A stretch of 64,000 bases of DNA from Phoronis australis (Eukaryota; Phoronida; Phoronidae). The notes beneath the pieces were generated by a model. That model searched no databases. It was not told the origin of the DNA and worked only from the letters and a program-made list of their open reading frames with translations. The position numbers and the translations under genes were made by a program. The stretch's first letter is position 1. Every line of letters begins with the position of its first letter. This document shows, piece by piece, positions 9,863-24,800 of this stretch. The stretch spans positions 130,859 to 194,858 of the forward strand of contig NMRA01000136.1 in NCBI GenBank assembly GCA_002633005.1, written 5' to 3'.

Positions 9863-12800
9863 CTGTCAAATTCTGCAGAAGTTCTTCCGCAAGCTTGTAT
9901 TTCATTGGCTGTGGTGCGTTTCTCTCTGCCTCGATTGCCTCCATTTTAGCAATGGCCTCCTGCTCTGTCAAGCCCAGCCACTCAATCTCTTCCTCCTACA
10001 ATTGACAATGATGAACTATACAGTATACACACTTACATGCATACACATACACATGGCCGGCGCAGCACTGAAAAAAGTGGGGGGCATTAGCCCCCTCAGC
10101 CCCCAGTGGTTCATCGCCTATAGACCACATGCGGCGTAGCACCGAAAAAAGTGGGGGGCTATAACCCTCCCAGCCCCCTATGGTGTGCCACCCATGATAC
10201 ATACACATACAGATATACATATATACATATATAATTATATACATACTAGCAGCATCACATGACCCCAAGCCAAAGCAAAATTTTAGAAAGCTACATGCCT
10301 TGGATAACTAAGCTTCTGCAGCTTGCTACATTGTCTTTTCACCAATAGGGGGAGTCATCAAATGCACAATGGATTATGGAACATCTGGAATATCGTTCAT
10401 TTGCAGCAGACAAAACGTCTACATTGTTAGCAAACAAGTGAAGTGAAAAAGGATACATTATGCAAAGTTGTTGCTTGGATGCACATACATCAGTTTTCCT
10501 CTCTTCACTTAGCACAACAACTACAAGAGGTAAGGTTTTTATTTGTAAAATTTAGGTCAAGTTGTGTTCCACTAGGTTTCTACCTGCAGTCGCATGTCTA
10601 CATACTAACATGCAGACAGGTTATACGTCTGATGCAGCATACAACGGATTGATAAGAGAGTTTTAATTTTGTTAATTTTGCCACAAGAACAAATAATGAG
10701 AAAGCACAGGCCTGTTGCCAGCTTCGCTTTTAAAATGTAGGTAATAAGGAGCAATATTTGGTTAAGTTTCCTCAACAATTGTAATCATCTTTGAAAAATA
10801 ATAAGATAATTTTGGCTATGCAAAGTATATGTGTTCTTTTTTTTCTTCACCAGAGGAGAGTTGAATCCGCGATGTTGGAATTATGAAGATTGCAGGGGTG
10901 AAATTTTTCTACCAAATTCTAAAGCGATTATTAGAGCAATGGGAAGTCATTAATTTCCATTGTTTGATCAAACTTCGTGGCATTTACATGGAAATCATCT
11001 GTTTAACCACTGAAATGCATTTTAAGATTATTACTACATGGGATAGATTTTTTATTATCTTTGCTTGGTGATATAAAACAACAAAATATGGTGCGTTTGT
11101 GAGTTCATTACCAATCGTCAATTCTCGACATTGTCTGCCAGACATTTTCTGAAATCATGGGCGGTGAATTTGCCATTTAAATTCACTTGATGTACTCTCT
11201 ATGTTAAAACGCATGGGATCTGGCTCAGCAGCAGAACATTCACCTATTACTGCTAGGTTAGTACATCTAATGCCATGCTTCTAATTTTGTGAATACTACT
11301 TTTTCTTGCTAAAAACGTTCATTTAACAGTTTTAAGGTGAAATCTCACAAATTTCAGAGAAAATTACAGCCAAAATTGCATATTTTTTAATGTCGAGGGT
11401 TTACAAAAGTGACATTGTTATAGATGTCCATGATTTTCCAAAACATTGTCTTACTGAAGCTTTAATAGGGAACTTGAAAATAGTAAAACATTTACTTATA
11501 ATTATCTTTTATGAAAACAGCAAAATTACAATTTAATCGACAGCATCTCAAATGGTAGCACAATAAAAGGCCATTAGAGGGTGAAGAATAAAAATGAAAT
11601 CCATCCAAAAATAGGATGTTGTCATTTCTCAAATAAAAAATATTTGCCAAATTTAAAGAAAATCTGACAAGGAACTCTCAAGACACAGAAGCTAATGTAA
11701 AATACTAAAATTGCCACCAGGGGGCACAGCAGTAGTTGGATCCGTCCATCTGTTGTAACGTTAATATGAATGCATTTGCCAAATTTCTAGAAACCTTACA
11801 AGGAGCTTAAGAGATACAGCCACAGATACAAAAAATGCAGCTAGGGAGCACCACAGTATAGGTGGACCCGTCTGAAACTCCACGTCAGCAATGTAAGGAC
11901 AAATCAAATCCCTTTAAAAATGGTAAAAGGTAGTTGGACAATATATTTATCGCATACACTTCTTCAACTTTCCCTAGCTGTTATTACCATCGGAAACAAG
12001 GAATGCTTGGCATCAACAATGACTTGGAAACTGCTCCAATTTTGGACAGGTTAATTTTGAGCATTTGAAGAAACATAAAATGCATGATTACAAAATTGGT
12101 AAAAATTGACAATATAATTACGTATGTTCAAATTTGAATAAACTTCATTCAGTTGGATTACATCTCGCCTCAATTTCTTAATTAAAAACCTCAGATTACT
12201 AGGAGAGGGGCGCATGTAACAAATGGGTTCAATTTTCTGAATGTTTGTGACCTCCATTCCCCGGCGACATAACGTTATCACTTCACACATTGTTTAGCCC
12301 GGGGAACACTACGTGTTTTCAGGTATCTAATTTATAGGTCAGGCCGAGGGATTAATATCTTTTATTAATCTGCAAGAACAGTTTAAACTGCGACACAAGA
12401 TTAGGATAAGCTCACACAGATGTACGCATACAAAGACACCTAAATGAAAAGTGAATATTTAATTCTAAAATATTCTTTCACACCATTTATTAAAATTACT
12501 GAATTAAGCCCTTGTTGTTCTGTTCATTCAAGAGGATTCCAGTGTAAATACACAGGCACTAAATCCTTATCAACTAATAATCCCAAATTTAACATTCAAT
12601 TTCACACAAGTTGCTTGTAGTTTCACAATTTCTAAAATTCATGCACCAAAAATATTAAAACAGCATTTCACCTCAGAACATTCCTTAACGTGATAAGATT
12701 TTGTTTCTGTTACCAGTAATAACATTGAAGCCATCAGAGATTCAAGAAAACACAGTTTCCGGGCATTGGCCAACCCTAAAACTGCAAATTTGAAAAGGGT

Positions 12801-15800
12801 GCATGAGTTGAACGCACTGTCTGAGACTTGAGTTGGTAAGGGTATAAAACCCGCCAGGGACAAGAATATTATGTGATCAATTTTATGAATGTAAAGGACC
12901 TACTGTGATTTCCCTGTTTCAGCTACAGTAGTTCAACAGGGTAGCTTAAAAACAATATTTTGCAGACAGGACACAATATGACGGCCAAGTGTAATTTCAT
13001 TTTCTAAATTGTCATAAAAAGATATGTAGTACCAAAGCAATGTTCTTCCATGTCCAAACTCCAGACAATATTTTGAAAACTTATGGGCATACTTAAAAAT
13101 GCCAGAAGCCTTTGAAAAAATGATGAAAATCAATTTTGCCGATTATTTTTGTACGAAATTAGTGGGGTTTTACCATATTACATGGCTACAATGCAGTACA
13201 ACTCTACATTCTGGAATCAGCAGTTTATGTACAACAAAAAATATGTTGAATAATTTTTGCATGCGTGCGAGTTCAGTTGAATAGATGATAAAGGCAAGCC
13301 TCGATATGGTTTTGATGAATGTATCGTAATAACAAACATATGGATATTCATTATCATCTAGTAACACTGGACAATAACTGTGTAGTTTATATATGCATGT
13401 CTGTACAATTCACATTGTGACACTGACCTTGGATCAAATGATAAACATTTTGCCGAGGGCAAAGAAGTTCAGATACGTTACGTGGAAGACACAGGTGGAT
13501 ACCGCAGGTAACCAAACAGAATTGCTACAGTATAGAGAGTATTGTTCTAAGGCAACAATACAATGTCCTTGTACCACGGGGCAAGCCACAAAAAACAAAA
13601 CAAACGCCGGGGACAACACTGCACATATTCATTGGCCCGCGTCACATACAACACGTGCCCCTTATAGAAAGACAATCTTAGAGGGGTTTGAGGTTTTAAT
13701 ACACCTGACAAACATCTCGCCTAAGGGAACGTAACAGATCAGGCAAACCACAGTACATCTACTGTATAATATGGAGATTATGAGGCTTGTGATGGGTGAC
13801 AATTATCTCCACTTGACTGGTTAACCACTAACTATGAGACAATATTTCAGACAAACACAGAAAACTACAGAAGAGGGCACTTGAACTCTTAGTGGAAAAA
13901 ATCACTTTACCCCAGTCATAAAGTTGACAAGTTTCACCATCAATGGATAAATCATGTCAAAACGTGATAAAAACAACATTATCACTTAATGTCGGAGCAT
14001 TTCCATAGTTTTAGACACCATTATCTCAACATTTCGTACTGACCAAAGATCTCTAGATGTTTCAAGATTACGGGCACAAAGCCTACGAAAATAATTTTTC
14101 ATGTTCTAAAGAAAATACTTAATCACTTAAATCCTTTACTTAGTACATTGACAATTGTTTTTGTTATAGTAAACATGAGAGTGTCAGGAATGATAGACAT
14201 CAAAATTTAGACATTTGTCAGGACTGAATGAAACAACAACAAAAATACACGTGAAATTACGTCAGAAGAGACAAGTCTCATCCGATCCATAAAAGCAGTC
14301 AAGTTACTAATGTTATGCTTCAAAAGTTTAAAGTCTTGCAATCCAAACCCAATGGCCACTGAGTAATAAGGTGATTGCAATACACATGTCCCTGGTCTCC
14401 ACATTTTCTTACCCCCTACACATGGTACAATCCACCCAGCTGGCAGTACATGAATTATTCATGGTAGAGTTTAACTGACTCCAGAAGGGATGGTAATTTG
14501 TAACAAAAACAAAACAGGATTACACAGAAAATATTAATACCCCAGTGAATAGAGTCAGTCAGGTAAAATAAGCATATTTGCTCAATAAACAACTTTGTAC
14601 TGAGATAGCTGTTCAATGAATTAGCAACTGTAACATGTTCTTGACCCAGCACAACACAAGTTCCACAGGTCATTGAATAAACCAAGACAAGCCAGTCTTT
14701 GAAAAATTTTTAGCCATAACTGATTTACCATTGTCCATTTGGCCCAGCTCAGAAAGCATGTTTTACAATACAGAATGTTGAATGTCTGGGTGTATTTGTA
14801 CAAATAGAGAGGAGAATTAATCTGATGTTATTTTAATGGTTAGCCAATTACAGTCTGGCATTTGCAAGGTAGAAGGGAAGAGGGCACACACACACAGACT
14901 TCTGCTCTATGAATAACAAGTGATGTATCTCAAGGAATTGAAACTGTAGAAAAGATGGAGGGAAAAGGTAAGCTTGAAAGCTTGAGTATCACTTTATACA
15001 TGTACATTTCACAGATGAATAAAATGTTCTTTAAATGAACATGCTAACTAATGTTCACCCAACAGAACTCAGCTAGGCTAAAACCTAATACAAAATCACT
15101 GTTATGATAATCAAATTTCATGTTTTTGTTCAATCCAAAATGCGATTTACTTGATTTGACATTGAACTCTTAATCCCTATGAGAGGTACAGACTCAAAGT
15201 TTTAGGAAGAAGAACGAGCAAGAGAGCAAAATACCAAACACTTGTTTTTAGTACAACTTACCAAATTTTTAATTTCAGCGTTTTAGCTAGAAGAGGAAAA
15301 GATGTTTAAACTATCGTTCCCTATTGGCTCTCATTCATGGAGTACAAGGCAATAATTAATCCCTAAAAAATTATACCTCCAAAAACTTTCAAAATAGGTT
15401 TTACGCAGGGGCATTTGAGAATACCTTATTCATAATAAAAGTGAGGTAATTTTATTAATATCATTTAGTGACTGGCGTACGACTTAACTTGACCCAGAAA
15501 CACATATAGCCTCTGTAGTTCGCACTAATATCAACATCTTCAAAGAATGACAGTACAAAAACTGCTTTAAAATCATGACGAATGACTCAAACTCCTGAGG
15601 GGATAAACATTATAATACAAGGGTTTCGGAGATAAATCATGGAGCGATTCTGCATTGTAATTGTATCTAAAGGAAACGCTGGAAGGGATTGAAAAATGGT
15701 GGTGTTCTAACAGGCCTGAGGAATAGAAACTGATTGCCTCAAAGCATCAACAAAGACCCCCACTTCGGTCGATAAGAATTAATATCAGGTCTATGATAAC

Positions 15801-18800
15801 TGATCATCATTAATTAATATCAGGTCTATGATAGTCGATGTGAATTTGAACAACATATTTAACCACAAATTATAATCAACCAAAATTGCCTGTGCGATGT
15901 TTTACAAACATTTTGTAAGTAACAAATTTCCTCTGAATGTGTTGAGGTCATCATTTTCCACCACTCAGTTGTTTTGTTGTAGGTTGATCAAAAATGCTTC
16001 CAATGTTTACAATTTATTTATAACTAATTTATGACAGAATCTGAGCACGTCATCTTTACTGGTCTACAACTTTCTGCAACTCGGACAACTCCAGACCAAC
16101 TTTGAGGATTATTAAACAAGCTTTGGTCAGAAGAATACAATCTGACACCGAGTTACCTGGGCTTTTTACAAGATGACTAAGAACTCAATTTCTCGTAAGA
16201 AAAACAAGTCAATAGTAAAACCCATAAGATTAGCAGGATTAAGGAGAGGGCAAGACTTTATCAAGATCTGATAGAGCAGCATGGGGGGTCTTGACTAATT
16301 GGATCCTACCATTATAATACAGATATCGCATTTTCTAAACATTGCACTTCAAAGGCGAACATTTTTGCTGGACACAACTAAAATTCAGTAGTAGTCAGTA
16401 GATCAATGCAACACCGGATTCACCTGAAAATTAATTTTTGCCAACAATAATCCTGTCATAAAACCGCCAACTAAAGCCTTGTACGGCACAAGAAAGTTGC
16501 TTCTTACACAGTATTTCACGTTAATACAGTTTACAACACAAATGTTTTAATACCACGTGGTGATCCAGGACTTTGTACAAGGGAACCAACACGGGACAAA
16601 CATGAGGTGCTTGAGATTCATCTATTACAATGCAAATGTGACCGAACTGGTGGTCCACCCCCCTGGACACAGTCTGGGTCAGCCCCTGAACACAAATCGA
16701 ACTATATGTCAAACAATCTACTGATGATTAAACACAAGTTAAATATTTCATATCTGTATCGATACAGAACACATAGAGGGAAGGACCACCAATTCAAATG
16801 CAAACTGCGTGTTGATTTCATTAGTATTTCGTACGAGTTTCCCAAGAGATTGTTCATGTGTAGAATGCCTGTCAACCAATTTCTCGTCTTGCGTGAGTGA
16901 AAGCAGTTCAGTAGGCTTACAGAAAATTATTCCACTAAATCTGAAAATTATAGAGTGCCTTAATGTTTGAAATTGCACAAAAGACATTTTAATTGCAAAT
17001 TATTCTGATTACTTGAGTGAGAATGGACTATAAGAATAGCCAGGTGTCAAGAACCTCCACTAACCGGAATACCCAGCTAGATTGCATAAAACTTCAAACT
17101 CTACCGACCATGGGATAAATTTGATTGCAGCAAAATACCAAAAGCATTGCTCAACTAAAGCAAGGTAACCTGTAGTAGTAGAACACCACTGTTGCATTCC
17201 ACAATGAGTAAGAGTTATGAACAACCTCAAATGGCTGCAGTAAAGACTTTTCGAGATACAAACTGGAAATTGACTTTCTCGAATTTATTAGTAAAAATAT
17301 ACACCAAGAAAGTTTATGTTCTTTCATTGTAAGTATGGCTAACACCACAAAATTGACACAAAACATTCCATAAACCTTGCTAAAATGTCCTTTTAACTTT
17401 TTCAACTTTGTTTGTATGGAAGTGAGGAAATTAACTTTAGGAGAAAAAATGAAAACTTTGAGTTTTGATGAAGGTGACTGAAAGAAAACAAAGTTTTTAC
17501 TTCACTCATATGGTGTGTTAGAAATTCAAAAATATTGCTTTACCATGTTGGCAAATTCATTTAGCAGTAGAGCATCCAATTTGTACTGCTGGGAGTTTTG
17601 TGCTGGCTGGTACCAGACTGATAAGGAACTGGAATTTATAGGTGCGGCAATGCAATGTTTTCACCCCGCTTGTGGAACATTCAGATAGAAAGTGCTGGAT
17701 AACTAACTATGCTTTGCTTCTGTAATTACATAATGCAGCCATTCTGGTGCTAATTAACTGGAATCTTCAGCAATTGTGTCCGATTTCCTGGCAATTGTAT
17801 CGGGTGTCACGTAGATTACATCGCAACTGTGAAAACCTGTTATTACGGGTAGTTAACTCCCCCTGTAGGGGCCATCGTGCTGGACAATTACAACCATTAG
17901 AAACCCCTGAGGACAGTCTTTACACTGGTAATCACCCGGTTCACATTAGCTGTGGCTGTTACCTGTTATCACACCAGACAGGTAAACCCCCGCCAGCTTC
18001 TTAAAATGATCACCTCGGACCAGTGATGGACAGATTACCTATGTAACGGAGAGACGGATATAGAAAAGGCATTTCTAATACAGTGTGCAGACTGTTTGGC
18101 CCTGTAACCAAACAAGGAGTTCCAACCACAGATGAATATTACCTCACTTAATGCGATCTATAAAAACTTCTGGAAGAAATGATCGTTGGGTGTTTTGGCC
18201 TGAGTAAATCGAAGAGCCACTGCAGAACAACTGGTACTCAAGATGAAGAAAATGACATTTTACCACACCTCTGGAGTAGTCCGTAAGTCAAAATGCGAGT
18301 CTTAAACACTTTAAAGTCAAATTTCATTAAATTCTTATCAGCCCCAGTTCAGATACCCTACCAGGTTTTCTGATGGATGGGTAAAAATGTGGCCATGTTC
18401 CCCAAGCAGCCACTAGGGGCTAGTTGGTATTCTGGCTATAATTGTCCCGTCAGTGTATTATGCGTGTTCATTACGAAGACAGTCGTGAAGATGACAGGTG
18501 GTCATTACTGCGGAATGGGGACTCTGGAGATGGGATTAGGGTAGGAATGGAATGACAAGGTGAAGTTATAAAAGTGTGCCAAATATGAAATATCATGTCA
18601 TCGTATAACAACCTAAAATGAGTGTGTAGTTTCATTACCTATGATTGAAGTTAAAACAATAGGCAGAGATCTGAGCTCATTGCAAAAGTTCCATAAACAT
18701 GTGATAAAGCTGTGCAGAGTAGGAAAGCCATAGATAATCGTTATGAAGCTGTGTGACAGACAGCTTACTCTGATGCGGACAGCGTATTAAAAAGAATCCA

Positions 18801-21800
18801 TAGTTACAGTTTCATTCTTAAATGATAGATTAAGAGATTGGTGTTTGATATGTAGGTATTACTTGAAGATACTTTATGAAGATTTCAGCAGATGACTAAG
18901 TACAAAAAGGTAATTAAAATACACTAGCGATTTTCAGTCAGACGAGAGACTTTAAAAAAACACAAAACTACTTAACTAAACGAATCAATGTATCTAAACA
19001 TTATTATAACTTTAAACAGCTATTGTAATAAAACTGGAAATCAGAGAACAACCAAGAGATATCCATAGTACATAGGAAAGTGGATATTGCTAATTTAAAG
19101 GCTCTGGAAAAACTTCACAACTTTCAAACAGAAGTGTAAATTGATTAAACAAGAAACTGAAGGTGAGACTTGCTGTTCCGCTTGTCAATATACCAAAAAG
19201 TACCAAGCATGTAATTCCAGACCATCTAAAGTCTTCTTAGGTAGTGGCAAACACAATACAACAAAGTCAACAGGTGTTTGTCAATTCAACGAAGACAATT
19301 CGCAACAAACCAAGTTGGCTGCAGGTAACCCTAGCTCCTGATCCCCAGGTAATAAGTTAAAGAAACACTTCATGGAGAAAACAAAAGTATCACAAACACG
19401 AAATATCTGAGGGACCAATAAGACCACTACAGACTACATGAGTAAATACAGAAAATCAGATGAATCAGCAGGCTACCCATCATGCATGTAAAATGAGGGT
19501 ATGAATGCAGGAGACATTCAAAGGTAGGAATTAAGATCAGGCATTGTGGAGTTTGGAACTACTGAATCAAACACCATTCAGGTGGAAAATTAACCTTTCT
19601 TTAGCTGATTTCTTGGGCTAGCCTCCCCTAAAATGAAAATAGGGAGTCAATTCTGTTAACAGATTTCCCATAATAGATGAACATGTGAAGACCACAGGAG
19701 AAATGCCAAGACTTGACTATCATCTCTTTCCCATTAACAAAACAACTCCCGTTTTGCAGAATTTCAGTCACTTAAAACAGGCATCGCAACTCCTCTCAAA
19801 ATAGGTGGACTAAACTACGGAGTTTTACAACTCTCCTGCAATGGAAAAGATTACCTCAAATCCAATGGGAGTAATCGCTAAGGTCAAAACGTGTAACACA
19901 TGATGTATTCAATCGAGAGTGCGAATCAACAATGCCATCTGGTGTTAAATCCCTATAACTAACTGGAACTCCCATCATGCTACAGGATAGGAGTTAGTGT
20001 AAAAGATAAGGGAAGTTGCAATGGAATTGTGCAAGAGACCGGAGTTTTGTTAATGGGAGAGAGACATCTGTGGGAGATGGCTACATAATCGCATAGCACC
20101 AACGGGATACTTCACATCAACCAGGTTGTACCAATGGAGAATGAATTCTCTTCAACATTGTAAACAGAAAGATAACAGAAACCTGTTCACTGCATGAAGG
20201 AATACACGGATACGTGAGGGTCCCATGAGACTATGGTTAAGTACCTAACTTAATGCATTTATACAGGTAGACCATTACTTCACCAGGGCCAACTGACAGT
20301 CCTTCATTGCCTCAAAACTGTTTGGAAAAATGAGTGAGTTGCAGTTGCGCCTTGGAAAGATTTGCTAATCTTTACTTTAAGTCGCAGTTACTTACAAAGA
20401 TCATGGAAAGCAAAATTTTCATAGAACTGGATTTCGAACAACTATGAACCAAAATACACAACTTGTTTTGATTTTATATTCGTCCAAGCATGCAAATTAG
20501 TAAATAAGTATAGCAAGTTTACGTTTCATTACAACTAAGTATCTGGTACTTACCTAATTAGAAAAAAAAGAAAAATAACTTAACAAGGATAATATAATAA
20601 AGACGATCGACTGTACTTGAAAATTAATTTTGTTTTATTTCACATTTTACTGAAAATGTTACATATTGTACAATTTTTAGGAAAGATTAGAGCAGCTTAA
20701 CTCAATGACTTAATAAATGCGTCAGGAATTTGTCACAAACCAGGTACAACAGAACATGTAAATGATCATTCTACAAAAGAAAATAAATAAAAAATCAGAA
20801 ATTGAGCAGATAATTGAATGTATCAACTGCCTTACAATCTATATGATACCAGTTACACAGGTGGCGCAGCACTGAAAAAGTGGGGCTATAGCCCCTCCCC
20901 CCAGCCCCTCATGGTGCGCCACCCATGAGTTAACGACTATGTAAACAATCTTCCTTGGATATCAAGATAAAATAAAATTTCAAATTCTTTGTCAAACAAA
21001 ACAAAACAAAAATAGATAATACCATGTCAATTATGATAATGAACTGAAACTCAAATTACGGTTACTACAGATTTTTTGAAAATCATAAAGTCATAATGCA
21101 AAACTTATGGTGTGCATTCTAAACAGTCCCAAGTACCTTTTCAAAGGATTTATGTTGGATTCACAAATGGTCAAATAAACATACAAAAAGCCAACAGCAA
21201 ACTTTGTGCACTATGGATAAGTTCAAACAGTTCACTTTCACCCCAATTAACCACCTGATGACTGTTTACACAAACTAGCAACAATGAAACTACATACTTG
21301 GTTTGAAGATGACAAACCTTTGTCATTCAGTGAATGGCATGACCCAAAAGGGGTGGTCAGGTTTAATGTGACCAATCCAATGGAGAATAAAACGATTTAA
21401 GACATAGAATTCAGTCAACAAAAGATTAACAACCAGACATTTGCATTGTATAAAAGTAATTCATTGACAAGGCTACTGTCAAAAACTTTAATTTCAATTA
21501 TTCATTATAATGAATGGACTGAGCTGATAATGGCACAGTCCAGCCAGAACATCTGTCCTTGTGTGATGAGGTAGCCAGTCACCAACTGATGTCGTGGAAT
21601 GGAGGTAGATTTAAATTTAACTGAAATGGTGGCAACATGAAACTAAACATGCCGTGGAAAAGGCGACGGACAAAACAGAAACCGGCAGGGTAAGGTCTAA
21701 GCGTGAAATGATTTTCAAATAGAGTAAAAATGCTAGAATGTTTATTGTTTGAGCAACAAGCCAGGTGTGTTAACGTTTCTGAAGCTAATCTGTTGCCAGC

Positions 21801-24800
21801 AAATAAAAAAATTATCCACACGTAGAACAAAATATCAGTGAAAAAGATAAAATGATATCTTTTATAGGAATACTTCCTGGACATGCATACTGGAGTACAG
21901 CTATGCAAGCCTTTTGTGCCAAAAGGCATCTTTTTTTGTCGTATAATCTATAGTTAGAACACCTTCAGAAATTCTTGTGGCATCATTCCATTACAATACA
22001 TAGTCAAGGCTATGACTATTACATGTTGGTAAATATTTTTATTAGTGTAAGGAACAAAAACTGCTGATTACAAACAATGAAAGAAAAAATGGTAGGGATT
22101 AGTACAGGAAATTTGGAATATGTCAGTGAAACTTTTAATACAAAGATTGGCCAGTTATGAATCTTTTACACAAATTTTAACTAAAGGTGTAAATTCAATA
22201 ACAACAAAATGTTATACTGAAAATTTTTGTTAATATCTAAAGATCCCAGCACTTCTATGACATTATTGCAATATACATACACTGAACACAGGTCACAACA
22301 TTTTATAAAACACACCATAATTCCATTTCACCAATGAGCTAGACCAGCTCATTGATTTTACTTAGAATTTTCATTTGTTGAAGTCGTGGTTACGTGACTA
22401 TTATTATTAAACGATAAAGGCACAGTTCAGACCCTGGACAGGATCTACTTATACACAGTGTGAAATATGCACTTGAAAATAATTGCATTGATAGATATCC
22501 TGGAAATGTCATCACATCTGGTTTGGGAAAATCCACATGACTTGTTTTGGTGTGAAACACACACACACACACACATACACATCTCAGCATTGTTTACAAC
22601 AGATGCCCCTCCAATACAATACAGGTATTCATAAAACCACAGATGTTCAACATACTTAGTATGTGGATAAGAACATAAGGTATTTACCTTCAACCAACTA
22701 AATGCAAAACCTTTAAGTAAAACCTAGAAGGAAAATTCTAAAATATAATTAGACTGAAACCTTATTTATCCATTACAAATTCTTGACATTGTGGCATAGA
22801 AATTTTATGGTGATGGAAAATTAAGTGTTGAGATCTTTCGGTACATCATGTACCAAAATTACAAAATAAATGATTCCAGCATTTCGAATAAACTGCGTTA
22901 TTTAACGTGAAATTTCTCCAGAAGAATTAAGATTGCATGAATATTTTAAACTATTATCAGCATGGCTTGCAGAGTGTAGATGTCATAAAATAACAAAAAA
23001 TTACAAATTTTCAACATATCATGTACCACTGTTGATGATGGCATCAGTGGATAACTTTGATAACTCTGAAATAAACCATTCTTGATGTCTGCAACAGATC
23101 CAGCTGCTGAATCCACCAACTGTAAACATTTGGCTCATTAACTGCCAACCCCTACTTTTGAAAGTTGTCATTGGTTGGCTAAGCACACAGACTCATCTGT
23201 TTAAAATTTTCAATTAGCACCAACCCATAATTTACTTCATGAAATTGATTTTCAAAAGCAGTAAGGCATGCTTTCAAATATGGAAACTGGATCACTTTGA
23301 GTCGCAGTGTAGTTATAGCCAAGAGTTTCTACTTATGGTTATTGTCAGGGACATCATATTATGTTAGTGTCTTCTGTTGTGCATTAAAACTTAAAGCATT
23401 AAAATTGATGTGTTGTTGAAATAGTTACCAAGTGCCTATGGTGTCAGCCTCAGCACTTAAGTGAACTTGCTCGTTGTGGTATACCCTCTTCATTAGGTCC
23501 TTGCAGGGGCTTGCAGTTTGTCACATTTTCGTTAAGTCGAAATATACTCATTTCTCAGTCATTTGTGGTCAATACATTACACTCTTTTCCAAGATCAAAT
23601 TTAAAAATCCCATTGACCAACGCTCCCCCAAACACTGAAACATCGATGTAAGTGGGAAAGAGCCTTAACTACGAGTTTGATCTCCGTTGTTTTAGGAACT
23701 CTTTCCTTTATTTTGACTTGTTTAAAGCTCAGAAAAGGATTCACCAATCACCAGATATCACTAGAATAGCAAAATGTCTTCAATTCCAATCTTCCATCTA
23801 TTTGCCTTTATTGGCAATTCAAAAAGTGAAATTTAATGGCTCTCAACAGCGGTAGCCATTTTGTTGGTGCACCGAGAGAATTTCAAACACAATTTTGAAA
23901 TTTTCATTTGATTACATGTGGAAACGACCTCATTTAGTTTAAAGTTTACACTAGAGTGGTTTGCCATCAAATTCCTTTTATAAATTTTTAACTGACAAGA
24001 CGTGGAATAAGTAACGTGCCTATATTTTGAGAACCAGTTTTCACCACTCAATAACAGGTAACAAACTGGTTCTCAAAATGTGGGTATCTTATACCTGACT
24101 ATTGCTCAATAACACTGAACATGTGTTATGGGCTAAGTAATTTTTTATGAGCTTTCACGAGTGACAGCTGCCCATCGAGGTCCTTCACAAACCCATCTCT
24201 GAACTTTAACTCATTTACATCAGAATTGGGTCCCCTGTGTGTTATACTAAACTCTTCAAATCAAACTTTGCTTGAAGCACTATTGAGACGACGACATCTA
24301 ATTCATTTGCTAGCCTTCAGTATAAAAAACGTCAGGTATGAGTATGAAATATGAGGACGAGTTCATAAACCGAATTCCAACCTTTAGTGCACAGGTAAAA
24401 TCACTGCTAGCAAAAGAATATTGAGGCTTAAATTTTGTCTTGTCTTTACCCTGATGGTAAATCTGACTCTCCGGCATGATTTTCCGAAAATTGATCATGG
24501 GCAGATATTCAAAAAATGAGCATTCAAAAATATCAAATGAAACCAAATAAACGCCCACGCACATTTTTGGAAAATGTGGAATTAAAACTGTCCTTCATAT
24601 TGTGCCAATACAGTTTGTTATTAACAATGTCACTCAAGTTGTCACTGAATGAAAATCAACTCAGCAAAATTGCGATACCAAAACGTAATGTCTAGCCAAA
24701 GTCAATCAAATTTTACGGTATATTACATACGTATTTTAGACCAATCTATCACATTTTCAAAACTTACAATTAACGAAAATGTACCCATGGTGATCTTCTG

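Noticed and set aside
13393-13734. 113-codon + strand open frame
   Set aside because: No splice context, low-complexity composition and no recognisable motif; an open frame of this length is expected in 64 kb.
14880-14905. CA run considered as a significant microsatellite
   Set aside because: Too short to be more than background.
17747-18004. 85-codon + strand open frame in a less AT-rich patch
   Set aside because: No homology, no splice or regulatory context. Treated as chance.
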